Shown here: piece by piece, positions 9,974 through 18,728 of the stretch
How the letters are laid out: each line of letters opens with the position of its first letter
How positions within the stretch are numbered: position 1 is the first letter of the stretch
Assembly (NCBI GenBank): GCA_018712605.1
Contig: DVGR01000076.1
Span: 1 to 47,681, forward strand
Length of the DNA: 47,681 nucleotides
Reading direction: 5' to 3'
Source of the DNA: Candidatus Choladousia intestinigallinarum
Lineage (GTDB): Bacteria > Bacillota > Clostridia > Lachnospirales > Lachnospiraceae
Made by a program: the position numbers and the translations under genes
The notes under the pieces: model-generated
Told to the model about the DNA's origin: nothing
The model's database searches: none
What the model saw: the letters and a program-made list of their open reading frames with translations, nothing else

Positions 9974-10008
9974 TTTCTCACTCTTTCCTCCTTGCCGCAT
10001 TAAATCTT

Positions 10009-10860
10009 TTATACTCCAATGTGGTATTTCTCCAAAAACTCATAGGAAAGACTGATCTGCCCGATATAATCTGCTTTTCCTGTCATCTCCGCATTCATCT
10101 CCGCATCCAGACGGACTGTGAGAGTGCCGCCGGGCATATGGACATACACACAGGGATCTGTCAGGTTCATAAGGGAGGCAACCCCTGCCGCCGCACAGCA
10201 GCTGCTGCCGGATGCCAGAGTGTATCCCGCTCCCCTTTCATATACCTCTGTGTCAAGGTTGTTCTTATCTCGCACTCTGATAATCTGGGTGTTGACCCCC
10301 TCAGGAAATCTCTCATCTTTCTGCAGCATTCTTCCAATCCGGCAGACTGCCTCCTTGGAGATTTCTTCCATGGGAATAATACAGTGAAGGTTTCCCATCC
10401 ACACACACATTCCCCTGTATGTCCTGCCCTCGTATTCCACAGGTATAAATTCACTCCTGCTCTGACCCTCTCCGTCCGTCTGCCCGCAGTAAAGGCGTCC
10501 CATAGAAATGGTCATCTCCGTAGCCGCCTCATTGTGATAATGGACGGTCACTTCCCTGCTTCTGGTCTGGATGACAAATTCTTTTTTCACCACATACCCT
10601 GCGTCCTTAAGATATTTTGCAAAAATGCAGAGGCCGTTGCCGCTGATGGCCGCCTCGCTTCCATCGGGATTATAAATCTTCACGCCGGTTTTTCCAAACA
10701 TGGGCACCGGCCCTGCCAGGATGCCGTCTCCTCCCGCCCCGAAGCGCCGGTCACAGATATTGCGGATATCCTCCGGCTTCAGCTCATACTCATTCTTTCT
10801 GCAGTCATAAATCAGATAGTCGTTTCCAAAACTGTGATACTTGCTCAATACCATTTCCAT
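10009..10860 (-). CDS. DapF-fold protein with both catalytic Cys replaced by Ser
   Basis: A 283-residue diaminopimelate-epimerase homologue of normal length. The substrate-binding frame is intact: SFGNDYLIYD, RRFGAGGDG, YNPDGSEA, MGNLHCI, EGVNTQII and ERGAGYT all match the family. In true DapF the two acid/base residues are Cys in CGNG and in ACGSG (Cys73 and Cys217 in the commonly used numbering). Here they read ISGNG and LASGSS; both are serine, at residues 73 and 217, and the DNA confirms AGC and TCC codons. Classical DapF needs the two thiols, so this protein either catalyses a different isomerisation or elimination, uses nearby cysteines (78, 221, 222), or is a binding protein. It starts with a good AAGGGGG site and is followed by the GNAT gene. 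A dapF annotation by similarity alone would be unsafe. Confidence 0.88.
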   Translation of the reverse strand: MEMVLSKYHSFGNDYLIYDCRKNEYELKPEDIRNICDRRFGAGGDGILAGPVPMFGKTGVKIYNPDGSEAAISGNGLCIFAKYLKDAGYVVKKEFVIQTRSREVTVHYHNEAATEMTISMGRLYCGQTDGEGQSRSEFIPVEYEGRTYRGMCVWMGNLHCIIPMEEISKEAVCRIGRMLQKDERFPEGVNTQIIRVRDKNNLDTEVYERGAGYTLASGSSCCAAAGVASLMNLTDPCVYVHMPGGTLTVRLDAEMNAEMTGKADYIGQISLSYEFLEKYHIGV

Positions 10861-11086
10861 TATAAAGTCCCCCTTCTCATCCGTCCACTGGTTTTCCGCT
10901 GCTTTCCGGCTATCCGCAGCGTTTTTTTCTATTTTACGCTCATTATATAAAATAAAAACCTAAATTCTGTTCTTTTTCTTGCATATTGTGCTGTAATGTG
11001 ATACGTTTCACCCAGAACTGCGTGGGCCCTGCCCCTGACGGCCAAGACGCCGGTACGAACCTGAGAAAATCAAGAAAGGATATTCT

Positions 11087-11950
11087 ATGGAAAATAACAA
11101 AACCCCTTCTCCAAAAACCGGTTACCTTACCACGGATTTCCGTCTCTTTTACCTCACTACCCGGGAAGGACGGGAATTTCAAAGCCACTACCACGATTTT
11201 CATAAGCTTCTCGTATTTTTTCAGGGAAATGTCAGCTACGTTGTGGAGGGAAAGACGTATGAGCTGCTGCCCGGCGATATTGTCCTGGTGCCAGCCGGGG
11301 AGGTTCACCATCCTGTTATCCATACAGAAGCGCCCTACGAACGAATGATTTCCTACATGTCCCCTGCCTTCTTTGACCTATGCCTCCAGGAGGGCGCCGA
11401 TTTATTCGGATGCTACAGGCAGTGTCTCAAAAACCGCAGCCACGTGATCCGCCTGGGCGCCAGGGAAAATACGCCGTTTTTTCCTCTGCTCTCTGCCCTG
11501 AGCCAGGAGATTGCAGAAAACAGCTTCGCCTCCCCTTTGTATCAGCGCTGCCTTTTTCTGCAGTTTTTGATTCTCCTGAACCGTTCCCTCCTGGCAGAAG
11601 CCCCTGTATTTCTCTCTGCTTCCTCCCATCCTGTGGTACACAAAGCCCTCGCCTATATTAACAGCCACCTGCAGCAGCCTCTCTCCGTGGAGGAAATTGC
11701 CTCCTGCTGCTACGTAAACCGTTCCTATCTGATGCATCTGTTCCGCCAGGAGACAGGGAGTACTCTTGGAAATTATATTGCGGAAAAGAGGCTCTTCCAC
11801 GCCCGCTCTCTGATCCGGGAGGGGATCTCCGTCACGGAAGCCTGCCTGCAAAGCGGTTTTCCCAGCTACTCATCCTTCTACCGGGCTTATAAAAAGAAAT
11901 TCGGGAACCCTCCCAAGGATTCCCGAAATCTGTATGTTTCCCTTCGCTGA
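11087..11950 (+). CDS. AraC-family regulator with cupin sensor domain
   Basis: A 287-residue transcription factor. Residues about 20-95 form a cupin-like sensor (REFQSHYHDFHKLLVFFQGN, LLPGDIVLVPAGEVHHP). Residues about 190-285 carry the double helix-turn-helix of AraC/XylS proteins (LSVEEIASCCYVNRSYLMHLFRQ, then SVTEACLQSGFPSYSSFYRAYKKKFGNPP). The ATG follows AGAAAGGA. It diverges from the dapF-like gene with 226 bp between them and converges on the symporter gene with 7 bp between stops. By position it could control either neighbour. The small-molecule ligand is unknown; cupin-type members usually respond to sugars or small metabolites. Confidence 0.93.
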   Translation: MENNKTPSPKTGYLTTDFRLFYLTTREGREFQSHYHDFHKLLVFFQGNVSYVVEGKTYELLPGDIVLVPAGEVHHPVIHTEAPYERMISYMSPAFFDLCLQEGADLFGCYRQCLKNRSHVIRLGARENTPFFPLLSALSQEIAENSFASPLYQRCLFLQFLILLNRSLLAEAPVFLSASSHPVVHKALAYINSHLQQPLSVEEIASCCYVNRSYLMHLFRQETGSTLGNYIAEKRLFHARSLIREGISVTEACLQSGFPSYSSFYRAYKKKFGNPPKDSRNLYVSLR

Positions 11951-11957
11951 TCTCTCC

Positions 11958-13445
11958 CTACTCTTCCAGGGAAAAGAAAATATCATCCACCTTCTTCTCA
12001 TCCGGCCTGGGCGTCAGCAGACTGACCACCGGCACGACCACCAGGCCAAATATCATAGAAAAGGCTCCGGCTACAATGGAGGATGAGAAGAAATTCAGAT
12101 ACATATTGGCCACTGTAATCCCCACGCCGCAGATGAAAGCCGCCCACACAGCCGCTTTCGTGGTCCGCTTCCAGAACAGTCCGTAGAGGAAAGGCGCCAG
12201 GAAAGCTCCGGCCAGGGCTCCCCAGGAAATTCCCATAAGCTGGGCAATAAAGGTGGGGGGATCCAAAGCCAGCACCACGGAGACCACCACGAAAAACACG
12301 ATCAGCACTCTCATCACAAAAAGCTGTTTCCGGTCATCCATCTTCTTGAAGACCAAAAGCTTCAGGAAATCCAGCGTCAGGGTGGAACTGGAGGTCAGTA
12401 CCAAGGAAGACAGGGTGGACATGGATGCGGAAAGCACCAGCACAATCACCACACCTACCATAATATCCGGCAGGCTTTCCTCCAGCATCGCCGGAATAAT
12501 TGCGTCGTACTGCACAGATCCGTCCGCTCCCGCTGCCGCCTGGGAGAAAAGTCTGCCAAAACCTCCCAGGAAATAGGATCCTCCAGCCACAATCACCGCA
12601 AACAGAGTGGAAACCACCGTGCCCGTCATAACGGATTTTTCATCACGGATGGCGTAGAACTTATGTACCATCTGAGGCAGCCCCCAGGTCCCCAGGGAGG
12701 TAAGGATCACCACGGAGAGCAGTCCGGCAGGATCCGGCCCGAAGAAGGAGGCAAAAGCTCCGTTCATGCCGTTGGAGACCGCTGCGTCCTCCACCAGGGA
12801 AAGGCTGCGTACAGCCTCCATAAATCCTCCTTGGCCTGCCAGAACGTAGGCGATCACCGCCACGATCCCTGCCAGCATGATAATTCCCTGGATAAAATCG
12901 TTGATAGCCGTGGCCATGTAGCCTCCCATAATTACGTAAACTCCCGTCAGCACCGCCATACCGATTACGCAATAGCGGTATTCAATATGGAAGGCCATCT
13001 CAAACAGCCTGGAAAGACCGTTGTACACAGAAGCCGTATACGGAATCAAAAATACAAAAACAATGGCTGCAGCCGCAATCTGAAGGGCTCTGCTGCCAAA
13101 CCTTTTTCCAAAGAAATCCGGCATGGTAGCCGCCTCCAGATGATGGGTCATCTTCCTGGTGCGCTTTCCCAGAACCACCCAGGCCAGCAGGCTTCCCAGA
13201 ATGGCGTTCCCCAGCCCCACCCAGGTGGAGGCCAGACCGAACCGCCAGCCGAACTGGCCGGCATAGCCTACAAAAATAACGGCTGAAAAATAGGATGTCC
13301 CATAGGCAAAAGCGGTCAGCCAGGGCCCTACGCTTCTCCCGCCTAAAATAAAACCATTTACGTTGGTCACAAGTTTTCTGGCATAGATCCCCACTCCCAG
13401 CATACAGAGCAGGAATAAAACCAGCAAAATCACTTTGCTTGCCAT
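11958..13445 (-). CDS. sodium:solute symporter (SSS family)
   Basis: A 495-residue membrane transporter with about 13 hydrophobic segments. It shows the SSS-family hallmarks near the N-terminus (FILGGRSVGPWLTAFAYGTS) and the central conserved region (NGLSRLFE, GVYVIMGGYMATAINDFIQG, GTWGLPQMVHKFYAIRDE, SASMSTLSSLVLTSSS). Such proteins couple sodium entry to uptake of sugars, amino acids, vitamins or organic acids; this one cannot be assigned a substrate by eye. The track starts 11 codons earlier at a GTG, but AGGAG lies 8 bases before the ATG at 13445, which I prefer. It has its own consensus promoter and a palindrome just downstream of that promoter, so it is probably independently regulated. 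Confidence 0.92.
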   Translation of the reverse strand: MASKVILLVLFLLCMLGVGIYARKLVTNVNGFILGGRSVGPWLTAFAYGTSYFSAVIFVGYAGQFGWRFGLASTWVGLGNAILGSLLAWVVLGKRTRKMTHHLEAATMPDFFGKRFGSRALQIAAAAIVFVFLIPYTASVYNGLSRLFEMAFHIEYRYCVIGMAVLTGVYVIMGGYMATAINDFIQGIIMLAGIVAVIAYVLAGQGGFMEAVRSLSLVEDAAVSNGMNGAFASFFGPDPAGLLSVVILTSLGTWGLPQMVHKFYAIRDEKSVMTGTVVSTLFAVIVAGGSYFLGGFGRLFSQAAAGADGSVQYDAIIPAMLEESLPDIMVGVVIVLVLSASMSTLSSLVLTSSSTLTLDFLKLLVFKKMDDRKQLFVMRVLIVFFVVVSVVLALDPPTFIAQLMGISWGALAGAFLAPFLYGLFWKRTTKAAVWAAFICGVGITVANMYLNFFSSSIVAGAFSMIFGLVVVPVVSLLTPRPDEKKVDDIFFSLEE

Positions 13446-13479
13446 TTCTCTTTCTCCTTCATCTTCTGCTTTTCGCACG

Positions 13480-13498
13480 TTAAAGCGTTAAGCTTTAA
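13480..13498 (-). promoter_or_regulatory. candidate operator, 7-5-7 palindrome
   Basis: TTAAAGC-GTTAA-GCTTTAA is a perfect 7 bp inverted repeat with a 5 bp spacer, about 20 bases downstream of the -10 box of the symporter promoter, in the region of the transcript start. The position suits a repressor site. The binding protein is unknown. Confidence 0.5.
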
Positions 13499-13515
13499 AA
13501 GTTTAATGCAACGAA

Positions 13516-13544
13516 ATTATAGCGTATCAGAAGAGAAATGTCAA
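13516..13544 (-). promoter_or_regulatory. consensus sigma-A promoter of the symporter gene
   Basis: The minus strand reads TTGACA, 17 bases, TATAAT: a perfect match to the housekeeping consensus with ideal spacing. It overlaps the stop codon of the DUF6512 gene and points at the symporter, about 70 bases upstream of its start. Confidence 0.85.
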
Positions 13545-14104
13545 GAAGATATCGTTGAGGGAGGGATAAACACCGGGAGCTTAGGCGGGGCTGCCGTAAA
13601 CCATGCGAACAATATGAAGAGCCCCAGAAACAGAATCAGCCCCAGCCAATTCCTGCCCTCCGCCTTTCGGTCTTCCCCTCCATCCTCCGGGGAAATCTCC
13701 CTGGGAGAGGCCTTTACGGTATAGCGGGCAACCAGAAGAGCCGCCGCGAAAAAGATTACGATATTGAGCCAGTCAATGTTCCTCCCCGCAAGCCCCGTAA
13801 GGGTATAGAAGGAGACCAGGATGAAGGCCATTCCCAAAAGCACGGCCTTAAACTTAATCCACAAGAGTCCTGGAATCTGCGGGCCTTTCCAGGCTTCTAT
13901 GAGAGAATAAAAAAAGACCGGCATAAATAAAAGCTTCAGATGTTCCCATACACTTTCATTTACCGGTCCTATAAGTCCTGCCGCCGGCTGGCCGCCGCTC
14001 CACTCATAGACAAAGTGCAGCAGAGTCCCCAGAATACTGTAGACAAGGAACCCTGCCGCCTCCCATTTCTTTATCTCACTGCTTTGTCTCCACCACTGTC
14101 TCAT
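13541..14104 (-). CDS. DUF6512-like integral membrane protein
   Basis: A 187-residue membrane protein with about six hydrophobic helices (GFLVYSILGTLLHFVYEW, LLFMPVFFYSLIEAW, LLWIKFKAVLLGMAFILVSFY, WLNIVIFFAAALLVARYTV, WLGLILFLGLFILFAWF). The N-terminal signature FVYEWSG followed by PVNESVWEHLKLLFMP is the pattern I associate with DUF6512 proteins of Clostridia, whose function is not known. A loosely spaced GGGAG and an AAAGG lie before the ATG. It is the third gene of a probable operon after the FGGY kinase and the thioesterase (32 bp gap). No enzymatic residues are recognisable. Confidence 0.8.
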   Translation of the reverse strand: MRQWWRQSSEIKKWEAAGFLVYSILGTLLHFVYEWSGGQPAAGLIGPVNESVWEHLKLLFMPVFFYSLIEAWKGPQIPGLLWIKFKAVLLGMAFILVSFYTLTGLAGRNIDWLNIVIFFAAALLVARYTVKASPREISPEDGGEDRKAEGRNWLGLILFLGLFILFAWFTAAPPKLPVFIPPSTISS

Positions 14105-14136
14105 CCTTTCACTCCCATCTTTTTCTGATGGTAATA

Positions 14137-14586
14137 TTATGCACGGTGGAATCCATTTATACTCACGACTGCCGCTAAATTTCCCAGCTCGTCTTTTACG
14201 TTTATCTCATACAGGCAGGTGCTGCGTCCATCCTTTTTGCAGACAGCTTCCGCACAGATATATTCTCCCTTGGCCGCCCCGCAGAAGGTAATATTGCTTG
14301 TCAGAGAAACTGTCCCCACCCTCTGCCAGTTTGCCGCCACAGCGAAGGCAAAATCCGCCAGGGTAAAATATGCGCCTCCCATGACTATGCCCACAGCGTT
14401 GCGGTGCTTGGGCTCCAGCTTCATGCTGCATCTGGCGTAATGATCCCCAATGGCCTCGATCACGGCGCCGTTTTCTACCGCAAACCTGTCTCCGTCAAAG
14501 AATTTCCTGGCTTTCTCAATCTCTTCTCTCTGGGTAATCACCCTCCTTTCCTGTTCTGCTTGTATGTTCTTTTCTTCCCTATCCAT
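14137..14586 (-). CDS. PaaI-type hotdog-fold thioesterase
   Basis: A 149-residue single hotdog-domain protein. The core motif HRNAVGIVMGGAYFTLADFAFAVAAN matches the PaaI/YbgC-like pattern in which the long helix follows H-x-N-x-x-G-x-x-x-G-G and the acidic residue in the helix (TLAD) activates water. These enzymes hydrolyse acyl-CoA thioesters, often aromatic or short-chain. The N-terminal 35 residues are charged and probably helical. Translation starts at an ATG behind GGAGG. It lies 45 bp after the FGGY kinase and 32 bp before the DUF6512 gene. Nothing in the neighbourhood fixes the acyl group. Confidence 0.88.
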   Translation of the reverse strand: MDREEKNIQAEQERRVITQREEIEKARKFFDGDRFAVENGAVIEAIGDHYARCSMKLEPKHRNAVGIVMGGAYFTLADFAFAVAANWQRVGTVSLTSNITFCGAAKGEYICAEAVCKKDGRSTCLYEINVKDELGNLAAVVSINGFHRA

Positions 14587-14631
14587 TTTCTACCTCCAAA
14601 GCAATTTTGCCGACAACTTCATTCTCTTTTC

Positions 14632-16149
14632 TCAGAGATTCTGATACAGCTCTTTAGCCGCCTGGCTGATCCTGCGGTACTTAAGGTACTTCTCCCGATA
14701 GTCTCTCTGGGGCTTAAGCTCTTCCCCGGTTTTCACAAAAAGCCCGGCAGCCTCCCTATAATCTTTGTACTGGCCGTCCGCAACGGCACAGATCATGGCA
14801 AGACCGGTAATGCCGGCATCGATATTTTTCAGAATAGATACGGGTTTTTCCAGCACGTCCGCCTTCATCTGCATAAACAGCCTGGACCGTGAGCACCCGC
14901 CTGCGGCCACGATCTGACGCACCGGCAGGGAAGCCGTCTCCAAAATATCAAAGCATTTCCTGGTCTCAAAACAGAGCCCTTCCAAAAGAGCCCGGTACAT
15001 CTTTCCCCGATCCGCCTTCACATCTACTCCCGCAAAAACTCCCAGGGCGGGATTATCCGGCTCCATAAGCTTTGACCTGGTCATATAGGGAAGGAAAAAA
15101 AGCTCTCCCGCATCCCCGGCGCATGTCTCCCCGGCGATATCATAGACACTCTTTCCTTCCCGAACGGGATCTCTAAGGCTCTGGCCATATCCTGCCTGGT
15201 AATCCCAGCCGAATTCCTGGACAAACCAGCGGATGCAGGTGCCGTGGGAAAACTGCCCCACCGGAACCAGATACTGCCCCGTCTTTACATAAGGCTCGAA
15301 GCAGATATTTTTCTTCAGAAACTTCTCCGTGATATCCTCCTGCTCCGCCACCAGATTCAGGCTCTCCGAACTGCCCTCGCCTGCCGCCATATCCCCGGCG
15401 CCCACGCCGCCGGAACCCAAAGTGGCCGCACACTGGTCATGACATCCCGCAGCCACTTTCAGCTCCGGGGGAAGTCCCAGCTCTAACGCCAGCTCTTTTC
15501 GGATGGTGCCCGCTATGGTGCCGGTAGGCGCCACCGGGGAAAACCTGGAAAAGGGAACCTGGAAAAGTTCTCCCAGCTCCCCAGACCAGTCCAGCTTCCA
15601 TGCGTCCAGCATCATAGATTTAGAAGCCGTGGAGGGATCGATCATCCTCTCCCCTGTCAGCATGTAGGTGATGTAATCTCCAAACATAAAGTAGCTGCTT
15701 GTTTTCTCAATCAGTTTCGGCTCATGTTTGCGCAGCCACAGCAGGCGGTTCAGGCTGAACATATAATTCAGGGGTATTCCCGTAATTCTGTGGATCTGCA
15801 CATCGCTGATCTTTTCCCGGATCTCATCCATCGTCTCCGTTCCCCGCTCGTCCAGGTAGATAATCCCATTGCAGAGTACCCGGTCCTGCTCATCCATCAG
15901 CACCAGCGTCTCTCCGATGGATGAGACAGACATCATTCTGGGCTCATACCCTGCCGCAGCCACCTCTTTTAAGGTTTCCTGAACCTTTTCCCAGACCATC
16001 ACCGGGTTCAGCTCCACCCGTCCCGGGGCTAAACTTTCAAACTTATATTCCCTCCTGGCGGAAGCGAGAATCTTTCCCTTACTGTCCACCACTGAAGCCT
16101 TGCACCCGGACGTGCCCACATCGAGGCCGATATAGCATACTTCCTTCAT
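14632..16149 (-). CDS. FGGY-family carbohydrate kinase (xylulokinase-like)
   Basis: A 505-residue kinase with the two actin-like domains of the FGGY family. The first phosphate loop is YIGLDVGTSGCKASVVD, the interdomain catalytic region is VAAGCHDQCAATLGSGGVGAGD (the Asp after GCH being the likely base), and the C-terminal adenosine motif is IVAAGGCSRSRLFMQMKADVL. It should phosphorylate a sugar or sugar alcohol using ATP. It resembles xylulokinase-type members more than glycerol kinase, but the substrate is not predictable here. The start follows GGAG at ten bases. Head gene of a probable operon with the thioesterase and DUF6512 genes. Confidence 0.9.
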   Translation of the reverse strand: MKEVCYIGLDVGTSGCKASVVDSKGKILASARREYKFESLAPGRVELNPVMVWEKVQETLKEVAAAGYEPRMMSVSSIGETLVLMDEQDRVLCNGIIYLDERGTETMDEIREKISDVQIHRITGIPLNYMFSLNRLLWLRKHEPKLIEKTSSYFMFGDYITYMLTGERMIDPSTASKSMMLDAWKLDWSGELGELFQVPFSRFSPVAPTGTIAGTIRKELALELGLPPELKVAAGCHDQCAATLGSGGVGAGDMAAGEGSSESLNLVAEQEDITEKFLKKNICFEPYVKTGQYLVPVGQFSHGTCIRWFVQEFGWDYQAGYGQSLRDPVREGKSVYDIAGETCAGDAGELFFLPYMTRSKLMEPDNPALGVFAGVDVKADRGKMYRALLEGLCFETRKCFDILETASLPVRQIVAAGGCSRSRLFMQMKADVLEKPVSILKNIDAGITGLAMICAVADGQYKDYREAAGLFVKTGEELKPQRDYREKYLKYRRISQAAKELYQNL

Positions 16150-16203
16150 CTTTCACACTCCGTTCCTTCTTTATAGTACCTCTCTTTCCCTATTCTAACA
16201 GCA

Positions 16204-16249
16204 AAAGGGCATCCTCCGCAATCCTTTATAAATGCAGAAAATACCCTTT
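16204..16249 (-). terminator. weak hairpin after nrdJ, possible terminator
   Basis: In the 130 bp between nrdJ and the FGGY kinase the minus strand holds a 9 bp stem (AAAGGGTAT with ATGCCCTTT, one G-U pair) around a 28-base loop, followed by a short T run. The long loop makes it a weak candidate terminator. The loop contains the ATAAAGGATTGCGG motif also seen upstream of the alkaline phosphatase gene. Confidence 0.35.
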
Positions 16250-16279
16250 CTATCTAGTGTACGTATTCTTCTATTCCTG

Positions 16280-18622
16280 TCACCTCACGGGGCAGACTCC
16301 GTTTGCACATTCTGAATCTCCTGCATCCAGTTCCATCTCTTCCCTCTCATATCTGGAAAGCAGGGAGGGATTAAAGGGTTTCAAGGTCTCTTTGCGCCGT
16401 TCATATTCTTTCTGCTCAATAGCCTCATAAGGCATCATCTCATAGAAGCTGTCGTCATAGCTCAGGAAGGACAGGGCCACAACATCTTCCCAGTTATCCC
16501 AAACCCACTGTTCCACCTCTTCCCATTCATTGTCCCGGACATGAACAGTAATGGAACAATTATGATCCACATAGTATTTCATGAACATTTTGTAATTTTC
16601 AAGCTGCTCTATGGCGGATACATCTCCCTTCACCCGTCCCGCCGGAGCTTTAACCGGAAATTCCACCACCTTGGTGGTGGGATCCTCAGGATCCTGTCCT
16701 ACCTCCGGGAAAACAGGATAGCCCAGATCCTCACACACCTTGCAGAGCGGATCGGCAGCGTTGATCCGAACCCTTCGGATATAATAAGGTGAATGTGAAT
16801 AATGCACGCCGCTGGACACTGTGGGAAGCAGAGACAGCGTCCCCTCCGGCTTTATGGTCGTTACCAGGAGAGGGGTCTTTCCTCCCAGACGATCCGCAAT
16901 TTCCCGGGCTGCCCGATGGGCCGTTTCCCTCAATTCCGTCAGAAGAGCAGTCTGCTCTTCCCTGGACATGTTGGTGGCATTTACCATATCCTGCCAGCCA
17001 GTCAGGGAGCAACCCAGAAGGCGGTCTCTTTGCTGTACGGTATTCCATGCGTGCATTTCCAGATCCCGGCAGGTCATCCGGTAGCCTGCCCGGGCAGAAA
17101 GCCTCTGGGCCTCCATCAGGCCTTTGCGGTCCAGCACGCCTTCCTTTACAAATCCCATAACATTCAGAGTGGTAAGGTTGCACAGCCCGCGGCTGTCCAG
17201 AAGAATTTCCCCGCAGGGATTGCAGCCGTTAAAATTAGGCCGCCGCTTGGCTCCCGCCTCTTCATTGATCCACCCCGGCTCCCCGGAATAACGCATCTGC
17301 TGGAGATGCCAGTGAAGCTTTTCTCTGGAAGGCTTCTGCCGGTAATAGATGGAATTGTTGCTCATCTGCCGGTGGGCGATCTTTTTATCAATCTCCCACC
17401 GCCCGTTCACCTGCCTGTAAAGATGTCCTTTGGCCTGAATACAGGTTTCATCCTCCGCATCAATGAGGCCGATCTCTGAGGTGCGGCGCACGCCGCCTGA
17501 AACCACATTCTCCCCAATGATGTTGGCAATATCCAGAAGGTCGATGGGCCTGAGGCTGGTCCATACTTCCCCCTCCCGATGGCCTGCGGCCGCCACTACT
17601 TTATGGATCTTATCCAGCATGGTCATCATAGACCCGAAGCCGCTGGCCGTACCTCCAAAGGTCTTCAGCCGCTCCCCTCTGGGCCGGATGGAATCATACA
17701 CCACCACCAGCCGGTGGATCTTTCTGTACTCACTGTTGGTCAGAAGATTGAAATAATGGGTCAAAGCCTGGGCCCATCCTTCCTTTGAATCGCCTACCGT
17801 GAGGGTAACTGTGTCCCTGGAAAATGTAAGATCCGTATACTCCAGCCTGTCCTGGGGCGGGCAGGGATCGTATGATTTGTGCAGAATCTCCAGGTCAGTC
17901 CGCACCGGAGGCAGCTTCTTGGCATCAGATTTGAGGACGCGAACCCCCACGCCGCTTCCCACCATCAGCAGGTAAAACAGGTCGTGGTATGCGTCAAAGC
18001 TGTCTATAACCGTGAAAGCACAGTTATAATTGGCCATGGGATACTGTTCCGCCACAGGGGTTCCCCCCACCCAGAGCGTACGCCCTGATAGGAACTGGCG
18101 CATATGGTAAATATTATCATACAGCTTCTCTGCCTCTTCCCGGGAAGTGGGGGCCAGAGAACAGTTATACTCCACAGCCCTGCGGACTGTCTCCCACCAG
18201 AATTCTCTTCGTCCCAACTGTGGAAGGTACCTGGAATACGTGCGGGTATACACAAAAGCCCCCAACTGTTCCATAGGATTGGGCGCATGTTTGTACGGAC
18301 TTAAAAATTCCCGCTTCAGAAGCCCTTCCTTCTGCTCTCCTGCCAGACGTTCTTTCTCTTTTTCCATCCGATACAAAATGTAGGCCTTGGCAGTCTGGTA
18401 CTGACGTTTCTCAAAGAGAGTCTCCTCCACAGTGTCCTGTATTGTTTCAATATCCCAGATCTCTTCCCGTCTTTCCTGCAGTTTTCTCGTGACAGCTTCT
18501 GTAATCTCCTGTATAGCTTCTTCATCGTGTTCCCCTGCCGCCGCAGAAGCCAGGGCAATGGCCCTGGATATAAAATCGGCATCAAAGGGAACCACCTTGC
18601 CGCTGCGTTTTCGTACGTTCAT
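16280..18622 (-). CDS. nrdJ: adenosylcobalamin-dependent ribonucleoside-triphosphate reductase (class II)
   Basis: A 780-residue monomeric class II ribonucleotide reductase that converts ribonucleotides to deoxyribonucleotides with B12, in the cytoplasm and without oxygen. An ATP-cone-like N-terminal region (NVRKRSGKVVPFDADFISRAI) precedes the catalytic barrel. Visible catalytic features are the first redox Cys in YNCAFT, the thiyl-radical Cys in NPCGEILL, the partner Cys in GLCNLTTLNV, and a C-terminal swinging CxxxxC (CANGVC) that accepts electrons from thioredoxin. Length and layout resemble the Lactobacillus leichmannii RTPR type, with an N-terminal extension. Its ATG is preceded by AGGAGG. 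Two NrdR boxes lie upstream, so repression by NrdR according to nucleotide supply is likely. I see no cobalamin riboswitch. Confidence 0.95.
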   Translation of the reverse strand: MNVRKRSGKVVPFDADFISRAIALASAAAGEHDEEAIQEITEAVTRKLQERREEIWDIETIQDTVEETLFEKRQYQTAKAYILYRMEKEKERLAGEQKEGLLKREFLSPYKHAPNPMEQLGAFVYTRTYSRYLPQLGRREFWWETVRRAVEYNCSLAPTSREEAEKLYDNIYHMRQFLSGRTLWVGGTPVAEQYPMANYNCAFTVIDSFDAYHDLFYLLMVGSGVGVRVLKSDAKKLPPVRTDLEILHKSYDPCPPQDRLEYTDLTFSRDTVTLTVGDSKEGWAQALTHYFNLLTNSEYRKIHRLVVVYDSIRPRGERLKTFGGTASGFGSMMTMLDKIHKVVAAAGHREGEVWTSLRPIDLLDIANIIGENVVSGGVRRTSEIGLIDAEDETCIQAKGHLYRQVNGRWEIDKKIAHRQMSNNSIYYRQKPSREKLHWHLQQMRYSGEPGWINEEAGAKRRPNFNGCNPCGEILLDSRGLCNLTTLNVMGFVKEGVLDRKGLMEAQRLSARAGYRMTCRDLEMHAWNTVQQRDRLLGCSLTGWQDMVNATNMSREEQTALLTELRETAHRAAREIADRLGGKTPLLVTTIKPEGTLSLLPTVSSGVHYSHSPYYIRRVRINAADPLCKVCEDLGYPVFPEVGQDPEDPTTKVVEFPVKAPAGRVKGDVSAIEQLENYKMFMKYYVDHNCSITVHVRDNEWEEVEQWVWDNWEDVVALSFLSYDDSFYEMMPYEAIEQKEYERRKETLKPFNPSLLSRYEREEMELDAGDSECANGVCPVR

Positions 18623-18728
18623 CGATAAACCTCCTGGCAGCCGAAAATTATTCTTCCGGCCTTTATTCTAATCTGTGCGCTCTCCCGGCCTTTTTGCACT
18701 GCATTTTAAAAGAGCCGGGTTTCCGCAT

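Noticed and set aside
10021-10950. 309-codon plus-strand ORF opposite the dapF-like gene
   Set aside because: Low-complexity shadow translation with no domain or ribosome site; the minus-strand frame shows clear DapF motifs.
10861-11086. Promoter in the dapF-like/AraC divergent gap
   Set aside because: A TATAAT on the minus strand and a TTGCAT on the plus strand are present but each lacks a convincing partner hexamer.
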